Assembly (NCBI GenBank): GCA_043228905.1
Contig: JBHGNT010000010.1
Coordinates: 20,770,001 to 20,834,000 of the forward strand
Direction: 5' to 3'
Length of the DNA stretch: 64,000 nt
Origin: Azolla caroliniana
Lineage: Eukaryota; Polypodiophyta
Part shown: positions 11,522 through 23,649 of the stretch, piece by piece
Position numbering within the stretch: position 1 is the stretch's first letter
Layout of the letters: every line of letters starts with the position of its first letter
Position numbers and translations under genes: made by a program
The notes under the pieces: model-generated
What the model was told of the DNA's origin: nothing
Database searches by the model: none
What the model saw: the letters and a program-made list of their open reading frames with translations, nothing else

Positions 11522-14500
11522 TCAAGATTCTTGTCGCATTGACGTGTTTGCTTGTTGTAGCAATTCGTATTTCCTCAAAGCATCTTTTGCGAAGAGAGCC
11601 ATGGATTCAAAGACATATGGGAGATGCTCTCTAAATCGAGACAATATCTTCTCTTTCCGGTCATAGGCCACTTGAGCTATCCTACTATCACCAATTCTTC
11701 TACAACTACTCTGATCTGCATCGGATTCCACTACACTCGTCTCGTGGCCACCTTCTACTTCCTTATATTCCAAACACTTCTTGTCTCGCATCTTGAAAGA
11801 TGAAGAAGAAAGGGGTCCTTTGAGTCGTTTCACATCCACATTGTCCCCATGCTCCACTCTCAAGAAGCGAACAACATTCGAGAAATTGCCGATCGCCTCA
11901 ACCACACTTTGCACTTGCTCAAGATGCTCGAGAGAGCTGCACCATTGCTTCAATACATAGAATATGGTAGGCCTTTCCAAAACGCCGATGGGTCGACCCC
12001 TCTTATCTATCTCAGGCTCTATATGGCATTTCGAAAGCCATGCATTCAGTGCAAAGATGTAGTTCTTCTGTGACATAATCCACCGTTGGAAATAGGTCCG
12101 CCAGTTACCGAGTTCTCGCTCAAGGTCTGAGATAGCCTTTATGTGTGAGTCACTTGCTTCCACTCCATTGATAGAGCTAGTGTCGATTGTTTGCATCTGG
12201 GAAGCAATCGCTTGTTGTGCTCGATGGCATTCACACATGACCTTCCACATGTGCATCAGCCTGTTTGGAAAATTATCAAAACAAAATGTGCTCCAATATG
12301 AGAATGAAAGACTCTCCATGGAAGCAAGAAATGTATGGTTATAGGAAATAAAATTTCCAAAAATGACCTTCTCTCTATTGGTATCTTTCATATTACAAAC
12401 AAAATGGAGGGCAGGGCATTTTTGGAAATTTTGGGGAGTAAAAGAGGAGGACAGTAAAGTCAGTATGAGATTTTACCCTTCCAAGAGCTCAACTAGTTGA
12501 GGATACAAGTCCTCATTGGTCAGTCTTTGTATAGTTGTGGAAGCTAGATCTATGGATTGGAGTGCCACCATGAGCTGTGAGTCTAGTTTCTTTACAGAAA
12601 CTCGCACCTTATCGATAGATATTTGGTCGGTTCCCTTGGCACTGAGTTGCTGAAGTTTCCGGCATTTGCGATCGAACACGGCTCTGACAACTTCTCCTGC
12701 CTGAAAAACAAAAGGCAAAAAGCAAAAAACACAAAACAATTACTTTAGGGAAGATCAAATCGTGCTTTGATTTCTCTAAGCCCTAATTGTTCGCTTTCCC
12801 TTGTGGAGAAACGTCCACTTTCTTTCATGTTTCTCTAAACCTGGAAAACCCAAATGCCCAATATGTTCCCATGTTTCTTCTGGATTTTACAGAAAAAAAC
12901 CCTAATGCCTATTTTCTTCTTCATGCAACCCTAGGCCCCAAAAGCTTTGTCCCTAAACCCCAATCCCCACTTTCCCTCATGCTTCTTAACAGTGTTCAAC
13001 ATCTGGCCTCTTAAGTTGCCACAATATCTAGAAATGAATGGACCATCTAGCCTATAGAAGTGCATTATGTTAGAATGCATGGTCACACAAAACTTCTACC
13101 TAGAGAATTTTGAGCTCCAAGGAAGAGACAAAATACTTAGAACACCCTCATGCAAGCACACAAACAATATAGAGCTACACAAAACAAATGCCTTAGGGCA
13201 TAATTTATACAAGTACCTTGACTTCCTCGTAAAGCTTTCTCTCCCACGCATAAATTCTCTCCAATGTCGAGGCCTGGCTACCGAGCATACCACACTCAGG
13301 ACTATCACTATCATAGAAAGCATCTCTCACCGCCACCGAGGTTTTCCGTGACCAATGTGATGTTATTGCATTAAAGACCTTGGAAGAATCTGTAATCACA
13401 GTAGCCATGCCCCCCCCTACTAAGTCATGTGTTCCACCATCAAATAGCTTTCGCAGTTTAAAGTGTCTAAGGACGAATGAATAACCAGATCGTAGAATGA
13501 ATAGATAGAGAGCTAAGTAGAGTTGCTCAGCATACCTTTAGATCCTACCGATCCTGTGTTATCTTGACTGACCTTACTGGTCTCGAGCAAACATGAGACA
13601 TCCTTTCCGCTCATCGAGGCTCTTGTGAAGTGGTCGTGGATGTAACGAACAGCTCGAATTAGATCCTTTGCCTCTGAAGATGTGATGACTAGGGCGAGTT
13701 CAGTATTGCTCTGCGCCAAATCTCCATAGCCCCGCTGTTCATTGCAAAGGTCTCCGTCTTCATCCTCATCATCATGTTCTTCTTCTTTCTCTGTTTCATT
13801 CTCCTCCTCTTCTTCTTTAAGTGATTCTGCTACATATTCTACCACTTTTCTTTGTGAGGCTACCACTTTCTGCTGTTCTTTGGCATTGCCTTCTCGAGAG
13901 ACCTCCTTCTCGTTCTTCTTCATTGATTCGTCTTCATGTTTATCCTCTAAATACGGCTCACCTTCTTTTTCTTCTTTGTTTAACAAGCATTCAGAACTAT
14001 CTTTCGCAGCTTGAGCATTCTTCTCATCCATATCCATATCCCCTGGTTCTTCACTGTATTTCTCTGACCTAATTCTCCTCTGCTCAGCCAAGTGATATGG
14101 AATTGGTGGGGGATCAAATATAACATCATAGTTGAACCATGAAGAGTAAGGAGAGGAAGAAGGCATTGCAGGTGCCAGGTCTCGGTCAGGGGTGTTTGAG
14201 GACGACAAGAAACTACACTCGTCGTCGTCGTCATCATCATCATCATCATCATTATTAGAACCGACCTTCTGTCTCATAATTGAAGAAGAAGATGATGATG
14301 ATGATGAATTATCATGAGGCAGAGAAGAAGGTTGGGGAGTCACCTTAGCGAGAACAGAGGAATTAAGGGAAGTAGAATCATTCCTTATGGAAGAAGAAGA
14401 AGAAGAAGAAGACGATGGAGAATTAGGGTAGGTTAATGTAAGCTGCTGAACCTGTGAAGAAGAAGAAGAATGAGTGACCGCAGGTGGTGGTGACAGAGCT

Positions 14501-14970
14501 TGGTGATGGACACCTTTGCAGTCGAGATGACCATCATGGAGATTATTGCGGAAATGGACATGGTCATGGTCATGGTCATGGTCGAGATGGGTGTCTTTGT
14601 CGTCCAAATGAGCACCTTGGAGATTGTTGAAAGGAGTTCCGTCTTTCTCCCTAAACCCTAAACCCTGCTTGCTGTTTAAATGGGAGACTCCTTTCTCTGC
14701 TGTTTCTTCTTCTCCTGCTTCTTCTTTTTGAAGGTGATCGTGACTGTTTATGACATGAGAACCTTCAGAGAGGCGTCTCAATGCGAGGCCTACACTCTGA
14801 AGGCTCTGAATGTAGGAGGAGTGAGCTATGGCGAAATCTTGCCGTCCTTTCACTGCATTCTTCATCAGCCGATTCCTCTCTTTACATTTCAGCACCACAT
14901 TATTGTGATGAGCAGCAGAGCCCTCTTTCACATCCTCCTCTGCATTGTGGCTCGAAGCAACACACCCCAT
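11522..14970 (-). CDS. DUF630/DUF632 domain protein (NRG2-like), four exons
   Basis: Exons on the minus strand: 14970-13536, about 13419-13217, 12700-12477 and 12260-11522, giving about 866 residues. The start at 14970 is chosen because MGCVASS is the invariant myristoylation-type N-terminus of this family. DUF630 covers about residues 1-60 (LKCKERNRLMKNAVKGRQDF, then SYIQSLQSVGLALRRL). The middle is very low complexity: Ser runs, a His-Asp repeat, a run of Asp, and Glu-rich stretches. DUF632 follows in pieces that join across introns: DLIRAVRYIHDHFTRAS, LERIYAWERKLYEEVK, AGEVVRAVFDRKCRKLQQL, YPQLVELLEG joined to LMHMWKVMCECH, and a coiled-coil-like tail. Family members include nitrate regulator NRG2, and many are annotated bZIP-like without a real bZIP. 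Junctions 2 and 3 are secure. The 5' end of exon 2 is ambiguous (13419 or 13416) next to a run of eight G. The function of this copy is unknown. Confidence 0.85.
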
Positions 14971-15039
14971 CTCACTCTTTACTGTTTTGCCGTTTCTGGT
15001 CAATTATTTCAGTTCAGTGGGATTGCCATATCTGCACAA

Positions 15040-15120
15040 GGGGGGGGGGGGGGGGGGGGGGGGGGAGAAGAGAAGGTCTTTCTCACAGAAGAAGAAGAAG
15101 AAGAAGAAGAAGAAGAAGAG
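15040..15120 (-). repeat. Homopolymer and GAA repeat in the 5' leader of the DUF632 gene
   Basis: On the + strand there is a run of 26 G at 15040-15065, followed by gaagaag repeats at about 15089-15120. On the sense (minus) strand these are a C26 run and a TTC tract. Both lie between the predicted TATA box and the ATG at 14970, so they are probably transcribed. Homopolymer length is prone to sequencing error. Confidence 0.7.
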
Positions 15121-15308
15121 GGGAAATGCAGGGGTGCATAGGGTTCTTCGTCTTCTTTACATAATTCCAGGAAACAGAGGCAGCCCAAAAGAAGAAGAAG
15201 AGACACAGAGAGAGCAGGAGAACAGGGGAGGAGAGAGAGAGAGAGGTACCACGGAATGAACAAGCTCTGTCAATAGTTTAAGCCTTTTGAATTTCTCTTT
15301 GTTCCTCC

Positions 15309-15316
15309 TTTTTATA
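15309..15316 (-). promoter_or_regulatory. Putative TATA box of the DUF632 gene
   Basis: The minus strand reads CGTATAAAAAGG here, a good plant TATA element. It lies about 340 bp before the ATG, which leaves a pyrimidine-rich leader of roughly 310 bases. No competing TATA element is evident closer to the start. Confidence 0.45.
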
Positions 15317-15356
15317 CGTACTTGTGTATATATATCATATATCATATATGTATACA

Positions 15357-15709
<353 letters not shown>

Positions 15710-15716
15710 GCCACAT

Positions 15717-18111
15717 TATATGTGCATGCTAAAGGTGGACGTATCTCGGCATCAAGTGCCCTTGGAGATGATCCTATCTTATCGGCCTGAGAAGACCTCC
15801 CTATTCATCGATCCTTTAATCCATCACCATACTTGCTCGTGTTCCTTGCGGTTGATGCTCTCTATCTATCTTTGTGAATCATAGTTCTAGTAGGCAATTG
15901 ATTCTACGCATACATGGTTTGGTACCCATCTGCTCACGTTTCATTGCGTCTTTTAAATTTTGTCGACTCCTTCATAAGCCATAGTGATCTAGATCATCAA
16001 CCCCTTTGTGATCCTTTCCTCTACCCTTGTGTTCCATGTGTCCGGAATGAGCTTTGATGAGTAGTAACATGCCAACAATCTCACAAATACAATATACGTT
16101 GATAATGTTGCATCATCTAAATTATATCGCTATGCAGATACGTTGAAAAACCATTGTGGTGCATATAGATATAGGGATAGAGTGCAAACTTTCCATTAGG
16201 AGCAATGTCAAAAATCTTCTTCATTTGTGATGTGCAACCATTTTGTTATGTTGTCTTAACAAGATGAAAACGTGAAAGGTACACTTCATTAAAACCAGAA
16301 AGGTAAATGAAGGCAATTAAACTCTAAGGTTGTGCAAATTGACACATGAGAATTCTCCCTTGTTTGTCTAGTCCCCTAACAGTGCCATGTCTCCATATGC
16401 CGAAATTTGAGACCTTGGAGATATTGACTTCCATGACAATATCTTCCATGAAACAAGAAAGGTAGGATTTGTATTTCAACGAACCATCTAGAGAATGATC
16501 ACCTCTTGTGAACATCAATCAACATGGACATTGACTTGTCCACTTTAACTCTACATTTCCTAAGCTCAACAAACCCATGTGGTTAGCTCAATTTAAATTA
16601 CTTTTACGTGTCTCTTATTCATTCCACTTTTACATAACCATCGGTATTGGTTATCACATCTTCATTGGCTCTCTTTCTTCCATAGTTTCTCCCACTTTTG
16701 TGGAAAGGAGTATTGTCTACATCAATGTCATGTCATTTCACTCCATTCACATTGCTGTGATAACTAATACAACTTATGCTAAGCATAGTGCCCTTGCCAT
16801 ATGGATTCTAGCGTTCTAGGAAGTAAATGTGTAAGGTCATGTTTCGGAGGAGTTTGTTAATGTACATTAGCTCATACCGATGAATTCACACACCCACAAG
16901 CTTATCATCAAAAGGTCACCTTTACATTGATAGATTTAGGAAGCGAGTTATAAATGCACATGAATACAAAGGCAATAACTTGTTAAATAAAACAGTTGCA
17001 ATGTTTAAACCTTGGTTCACACAAAGTCATTAAGTATTTCGAGCAAACGTATCATCGCTTGACTTGGTGCATAAAAAACAGGATGACATTTCAACTTATT
17101 TTCAATGAACTAATTGCTCATCTAACAAGTACCTTTTATTTTTAACAAATTTAAATGAACAAGAGTCTCGAACCAACTCTAAAGTATCTTACATTTTTTA
17201 AGTACAAGGATAACACTTTCACATTATGGTGTGTTCCATGTGATATCCACGACAAAAAATTGCCTTGACATAGAATAATGATGCCACTTTCCCCAAAGGT
17301 CCTTAGGTTTATAAATATAGTCAACAAGATTGAGATTGTTTACTTGAGGCAAACATGGATAATGATGGTTTATATGGGATGATGATATCTTTTATAAAAA
17401 GTACTTACGATTCTCATATGTTTAAAGAAAATGATTTATCTTTTTTGAATTTATCTTTATATGTTCATGGCCAATAATCTCAAGAAGATCGAAACTAATC
17501 ACCTTTTTCGGAAATAATTAATTTGCAACTATAAATTTGGTCAATGTAAGAGCAATTTCATGAATTTTATGGTGACATAGAATAACACTTTTTGATCATT
17601 TTTCATAGCAATGTGCCCTATGCATTTAGAGCATTAACGCTAATGAAAAAATAGGGCAATAATGTAATTTTATGGGCTAGAATTATGAAGGTGCCAAAAT
17701 CGTCCTTTGTTCCTTTTCACATGAGATAATAACTCCAAGAATATCAAAGACTTTTACGACAAAGTAAATGTGCAAGATACTTAGATATGTATAAAGATGG
17801 TTACATATTTACTTTTTGAGCTTATAACTGCAACATTGAAACTTTGTTTGCTGACCAAATCGGTGTCCAATGAGATAATTGACCTATATGATATACATAT
17901 CTAGCCAAGTTGACTACATTAATATGGGCATAACAAACTTGTTGATTTGTGTTTATATACATAATTACAAGACTCCTCGAGTATGCATTTGGATGAGACA
18001 GACAGACAGACAGAAAGGTAGCCCATGTGTGATCCTTGGCATGGGCTCGGCCTTATCCCATAGATTGGAATCAGCCATTGTTTAAAAAATATCACTATCT
18101 CTACCCTCACC

Positions 18112-18157
<46 letters not shown>

Positions 18158-20587
18158 GCACGCACGCACACACGTAAATAGTAGTGTATTAATTACGAAA
18201 TGTAAAACAACCATATGTAAACATACAATATCCTATCAACCCACCACAAAATCTACTAGTGATCCCATTCGATCATTGCATTGCTCATATTTGTTACATC
18301 TGTTACATCGTAATGAACAATAACATTGTATGGGATAAAGGCCAATTCATACTATATTCTTTTTCTCTCCAAGAAGGGTGAGAACATATGTTTGTGTGGT
18401 ATTTTCACCCAGAGCGTTTTTCCTACATCGTAGTAAAGAGTCACGTCCAAGGTGATATTGATCCCATAGGTCAAAAATGGCCTCCTTGTGGATGAACACT
18501 CCACTCAGGAAACAATTATAGCCTTCTTAATGAATCGATAATCATATATTAATTATATAACTATTAATAATGTGAGTATACAAACAATTGTATATGTCTC
18601 TTTCTTAAGGGTGAGCATTGCAGTGCACAAACATGCATATGTTTTATCCTGACAAAGCTTATTGCAATAACTACTAGATCAATTTTATGTTTAGCCTAAT
18701 TGTGTGTGTGATATTCCACAAAGTTCATCAAACAAACTACCCATGTCTCATACCCAAGTTATACTACAGAGCCCAATATAGAAGGTAGTCGAGAATGGTA
18801 CAACTTTGGCTCCTCAAGCAACAACCCCATATCTCTTACCTCGTGCACCATGAACAAAATTGGAATGGGTAACCGCCAATAGGAGTTCTGAGAACTTTGA
18901 TGAGGTCAAACATATGAATGGAGTGGACACTGGTCATGGATAGTCCAAAAGGACAAGCAATCATATTAGAGGTGCTTATGGGGTTACAAGCACGATCAAT
19001 GATGATGTGATAACCATAGGGAACATCAAACCCATTTATGTGTGAGGTGAGAATGGGGCAAGGGAGTGCTTAATATCTACATAAGTCAGTTCAGACGTCC
19101 ACTTTCTGCTTCCCTCGGGGGTCCATCGGAGCATCAATTGATGAAAGTTAGACAAGTGGGGGCCAAGTCCTAGAAAGACTCATTGGAGTCGAGGGCTAGT
19201 GGTTGGGGTTTGTGAAGACCACCTTAGGTAGTATTTAGGGTGTGGGGGTGGATGCGGGGGGTGACACCCGACATAAGTTGTGAGTGGGCATTGGTTGTTG
19301 ACGTGCTTGGTTGGTTGTAGTGGAAGCATCGTGGCTCTAGGGTTAGTGTGAGGGGGGTCATTATAGTCATTGCAAAGATCATTGCGACCCTTTTTGAGGA
19401 AACTCTTGGGAAACATTGTTCGAGGATGGTAATGATACCCCATTCACTATCAATGAATACCTCCAGGACGTCAAACACGATTATGTATATGATGAGAATC
19501 GAGGAGTGCTCATTCTAGCACTAGGTGGGTACTCATGGATGATTTTGTGAACACCAAGTTGGTAGATATCTCCATTATGGGGGGGGGGGGGATGACACAT
19601 AATTTGGTCCAAATGCACATGAAAATTGAACGAGAAGCATGGTCATCCATCTTGCTTGCTTGGAGAGTGAGCCAAATATCATTTTGGCTATGATCAAAGG
19701 TGTTTGATGAAGCTTTGTCATGTCAATACTCTCACCATTTTTGCCTATAGTGGTGATTGTTGGATTGAAGTTATCGTTCACTTATTTCTAATGAGACAAA
19801 TAATTTTTAGAAGTCCTATGAGTGTTGGTGTTGATCTACTTTAGATAAACCAATAAGGAGTTCTTTTTTTAATACAACATAGAAGTGCCATGCATACATG
19901 GACCATGCATCCTATCAATGGACGATACACATTACAAACTCACAATCTCAAAAATTCATGATGCAAGCTTATAGGCATGACATTGGAGGCCACAACGACT
20001 TGCCCTCATTCTCTTCTTTTATAGTTTATTCAATAGGCGAAAAGGAAAAATGCAAAAAACAACTTTCCCAAGACATGTAGGCAAAATGTAAGTCATGTAC
20101 GTTTTTACTACTTTTATATATTTACCAAAGTTGGTTATAGGGAAAATGATGTGGTTGACAGTGCTTTATAATTTTGTATTTCAAGGACATCTGGGCAAAA
20201 ATGAAGTAGACATCTATCTCAAAATCCCAAAATGGTGTATGACTTGTTTGCAATTAGTACATTATTCGTTTGACAATTAATGATGTTTACTAATGATGAA
20301 TGCAAATATTAGTCTACAATAGATTATGTGAATAATTATTATTGATTTTTAATAATTAATGCATAATTCTTAGCTTTTGTATTTCATTAATTTATTAAAC
20401 GATAAATTGTAGTGTTGTTTATTAAAGAGAACCCACACATTAGCGTCCTAAAAGGGGAACATTTGCTTTCCAAGAATTTGCCTTGAAGCCAACAATTAGG
20501 GCATCAATATACGCTCATGAAGGTGAGATTGAACTAAAAAATTACTTACTAGCATGTCTTGTATGTAAAGCATGTTGGTAGTATTAA
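15717..20587. other. 4.9-kb gene-poor intergenic region
   Basis: No convincing coding sequence in six frames. It contains a GACA tract near 17998-18015, the CA/CG microsatellite at 18113-18174 and a 13-base G run at about 19579-19591. Short frames around 19.2-19.5 kb on the minus strand are Pro/His-rich shadows with no motif. Confidence 0.45.
18113..18174. repeat. CA dinucleotide microsatellite with CACG interruptions
   Basis: Uninterrupted (CA)n runs from about 18113 and turns into CGCA units at about 18152-18170. Confidence 0.95.
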
Positions 20588-22440
20588 TTGGCACAAATTA
20601 GTGGGATCTTGGGTTGGGGAAGGTCTTACTCCTACTTGGTGTCCAGACGTTGGATTTTGTTGGATACCAAAAGGCTCTCCATGAGATATTTAGGGTGTCA
20701 AGTGGGAATTAATCTTCCCCCAAAAGCTCATATTCAACCATTACTGCTTTCTTTAAGGAAGAAGTTAATCTTTTTGAGTTCTAAGAATTTGTCACTAGAG
20801 AGGAGGCTAGTTATTTCTAATCAAGTATTACTCTCCTCAATGTGGTATATATTCTCATCTTGGTTATTCTCAAGTTACAAAGGTTAATTAGAAATTTCTT
20901 ATGGGGTCCTACTGATTTTTAAAATGATAGAGTGAAGGTAGCTTGGAAAACTATTATACCGCCACCCTCTCAAGGAGGTTTAGGTTTGGTGGATCCTTTG
21001 ATGCAATGTAAGGCACTATTGGCAAAAATTTTAGTGCGAGGTTTACTGCCAGGAAATGAACCGTGGAAGTTGCTTCTTCAGTTAAGAATGAAAGAGGTCT
21101 TCCTAAAAATTGGAGGTGAATGGACAATGTCTCTTCAATGGTGGTTTATTCTTGATTTTGATTCACATAAGATAGTATTTCAGGATGATAGGCTCTTTGC
21201 TGTGATAAAGTGAGCCTGGTGGTCCCTAAAAGCTAATTTGCAACAAGTCGGGCCCACTTTAATGGATGAATGGTTACATCAACCCTTGGTTTGGAATCTT
21301 TTATTTCTAGATGATGAAGGATCTATGTTGGGGAGGAGAGTGAGATTAAATTGGGCGCAAGTGGATTCATCTTTTGCCTCATCTCTTTGTAAGTGGCAAC
21401 GCTTTGTTCACAATCCTACTAATATTATGCAACAAGAATATAGAGGAATAAGAGGAGGAAAGATGATAGTTGATGAGTTAAGGAAATTGCAGCTACCCTT
21501 GATGGATAATATACATTCTAATTGTCATAAATGGGTGGGATTATTTTCAAATTTTCAAATTTTACTTGGAGTTTGTGGCCTTGGAGATAAGGATACTTTC
21601 TTGAGTTATGATGTTTTACAGGATGGGCGATTTGGGTTGATCCCCCTAGAAGATGAATGTCTCGCCGAGGCAACATTAAAACCCATTAGAATTCTAGCTA
21701 AGGTAGATAAGATTTGGATCCTAGACCCTGATCCTAATATTGTTCATCCATGGTGGACCTATGGGTAGGGGCAAAAAACCATTATATGAATTGGAATGGG
21801 ATCGAGGGGAATGGAAGTGGTTACCTACATCACATTCTGGGGAGGATGTTAGGCCAATTCCGTTCTTTCAATACTCGGTTCGATTGGGAAGGGAGATGTT
21901 ACGACGTAGGATACCTCATTGGCCGACAACAGCTACAACATGGTTGAGTTATAATATTGATCTTACTGATATGACAACATTTTGAAAATGGCTATGGGCT
22001 ATACAAATTCCAAAGAAGATTATTTTATTTAGATGGTTGATTGTTCATTATGCGGTTCTTGTTAAGGTTTGGATGCATTGTAAGGATATGGATACGATGT
22101 GTGTTATCTGTGGATTAGAGATGGATTCTCTTCCTCACCTATTCTAGTCATGTATGGCTGCTAAATTGGTTTGGAAAAGGATATTACGTCTATTGCATGA
22201 GGTATATGGCTCTAGAGTATATAAATGGGGGGCAGTGATGTGGGCTGCTGTTAAGGGTGAGGTACAAGATTATGAACAAGAAAAGGTTACTTTTGCATTA
22301 CATACAAGACTCGGTCAATATGTTGAGGAAGTTTCGTGGTGTAGTCCTAGTAGTTCCATAACATTATGGGTTTTGTGGACTAGTAGATATCAAAGGATAT
22401 TTCAGCAAATTTAATGAAATGTTGTGGATGTAGTCAAGGA
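20588..22440 (+). pseudogene. L1-type LINE ORF2 3' portion (RT C-terminus plus zf-RVT), decayed
   Basis: The plus-strand frames carry the C-terminal half of a plant LINE polyprotein. SMRYLGCQVG and a P-x-H-I-Q-P-L-L-L-S-L-R-K stretch match the region after the YADD box. NFLWG and GGLGLVDP (near 20.9-21.0 kb) are typical downstream blocks. A zf-RVT-like domain follows (CVICGLEMDSLPHL near 22.1 kb, then CMAAKLVWKRIL). Several stops and frameshifts interrupt the reading (for example after PHLF and near 20885). One frame, 21238-21768, remains open for 176 residues. The 5' two thirds (endonuclease and RT core) are missing, as expected for a 5'-truncated insertion. A shorter related zf-RVT fragment is at 54944-55393. 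Confidence 0.75.
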
Positions 22441-22779
22441 GATTTGGTTGACCTTGGTGCATACACTAAAAGGAGAATATGACGCTATCAAGGGTGATTC
22501 AAATGTAGTCTCTTGAAAGAAAGAGGTTTTTAAGAAGAGATGGGAAATGATGAATGTATTCTACATGGTTAATTGTTGTATACGTTGGAGGTATCAACCA
22601 CCTCTCTGGGTATTTCCTCCACTGGTATGAGGCATGTGGCTATGTATAAATGTTCTTGGTACTGTCTTGGGAGTAATGTATGTCAATAACAATCTATGAA
22701 CAATTGAAAAGAAAGAAATAACTAAGATTTTGTGCAATCTCAAGGTTTGGGCCAAGTAGAAAGACCTTCAAGACTTATT

Positions 22780-23420
22780 TTCTGGTTTGTTGAAAGCATG
22801 TGGCAACATGGGAGATATATAGAAAGGGAACAAAATTTTTTGTTTCGTCAAATTGGATGGCCAATTTGATAATATTTTTACACATAGCTTTCAAACGTGG
22901 CGCTTCATACCTCACTCATTAGAGGATATGTAGAGAATGGCGAAGATAAAGAAGCATAGAAATATGTTCACCTTATGCAAGATTTGGGTATCTTTCTCAA
23001 TCCTTTAGCTCAAATTTGTATCTTGAAAATAGGTGGACATGCACACGTTGTTAGCAAAGGTCAAGGAATGGATGTGGTGATAACAAAGAAAGGATTATTT
23101 GAAAGTAATGTGATTGTTGGAACTGTCTTGTTGAATATGTATATGAAATGTGGCTTTCTTGCGGAGAAACTCAAGACCGCACTGATTTCAAGATAGGCTG
23201 AAAATAGGTGGGGGGAGGATGCTTTTATATGGCACTTACGTGTGCATTCGGAAGGCATATCTCTGAATGTCATCACATTGTTTGTGTCTTGAAAACATGT
23301 GGAAGTTTTCGAGCAGTAGAAAAAGGATAAGAAGTGCACAACCGTATTTGAAAATAGGGTTTGGAACATGATCTTGTAATCACTAATATGCTAATTGATA
23401 TGTATGTAGAATTCAATTTC
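22780..23420 (+). pseudogene. Pentatricopeptide-repeat (PPR) gene fragment, decayed
   Basis: Across shifting frames the + strand shows PPR signatures: LLKACGNMGD near 22790, TSLIRGYVENGEDKEA near 22900, HLMQDLGIFLNP near 22975, GLFESNVIVGTVLLNMYMKC near 23095, and VLKTCGSFRAVEKG near 23285 followed by LVITNMLIDMYVE. These fit the alternating motifs of PLS-class organelle RNA-binding PPR proteins. At least four stops and two frameshifts break it, and neither an N-terminal transit peptide nor a C-terminal domain is visible. It is a relic, possibly carried or duplicated by neighbouring transposons. Confidence 0.7.
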
Positions 23421-23548
23421 TTCTTATGAGATGGATGGAGGCGTTGAAATAGGTGGGGGGAGGATGCTTTTATATGGCACTTACGTATGCATTTGGAAGA
23501 ATTCCATTCTTCTTATGAGATGGATGGAGTCATTGTTCTTCAAATCTT
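23207..23548. repeat. Interleaved direct repeats (about 48 bp, spacing 244 bp)
   Basis: aggtggggggaggatgcttt and the bases after it occur at about 23207-23253 and again at 23451-23499 with two or three differences. A second pair (cttcttatgagatggatgga) sits at about 23420 and 23512. The arrangement looks like a local duplication within the PPR relic. Confidence 0.7.
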
Positions 23549-23649
23549 GCATTCAAGATGTGGTTTTCATGTTGCTTACTAGGTATACTTCCAATTGCAG
23601 TCCACTTAGAGCAAAAGGAGAACTAGCCACTTTCTCTAATGATCTATAA

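Noticed and set aside
11849-12344. Plus-strand frames of 67-74 codons
   Set aside because: Antisense of DUF632 exon 4, whose minus-strand reading is supported by family motifs and clean splice joins.
13742-14252. Overlapping open frames on both strands rich in Ser or Met
   Set aside because: Shadows of the low-complexity acidic and Ser-rich part of DUF632 exon 1.
14646-14668. Telomere-like ccctaaaccctaaaccctg stretch
   Set aside because: It lies inside the DUF632 coding exon (encodes QGLGF on the minus strand) and has only two full units; not an interstitial telomere array.
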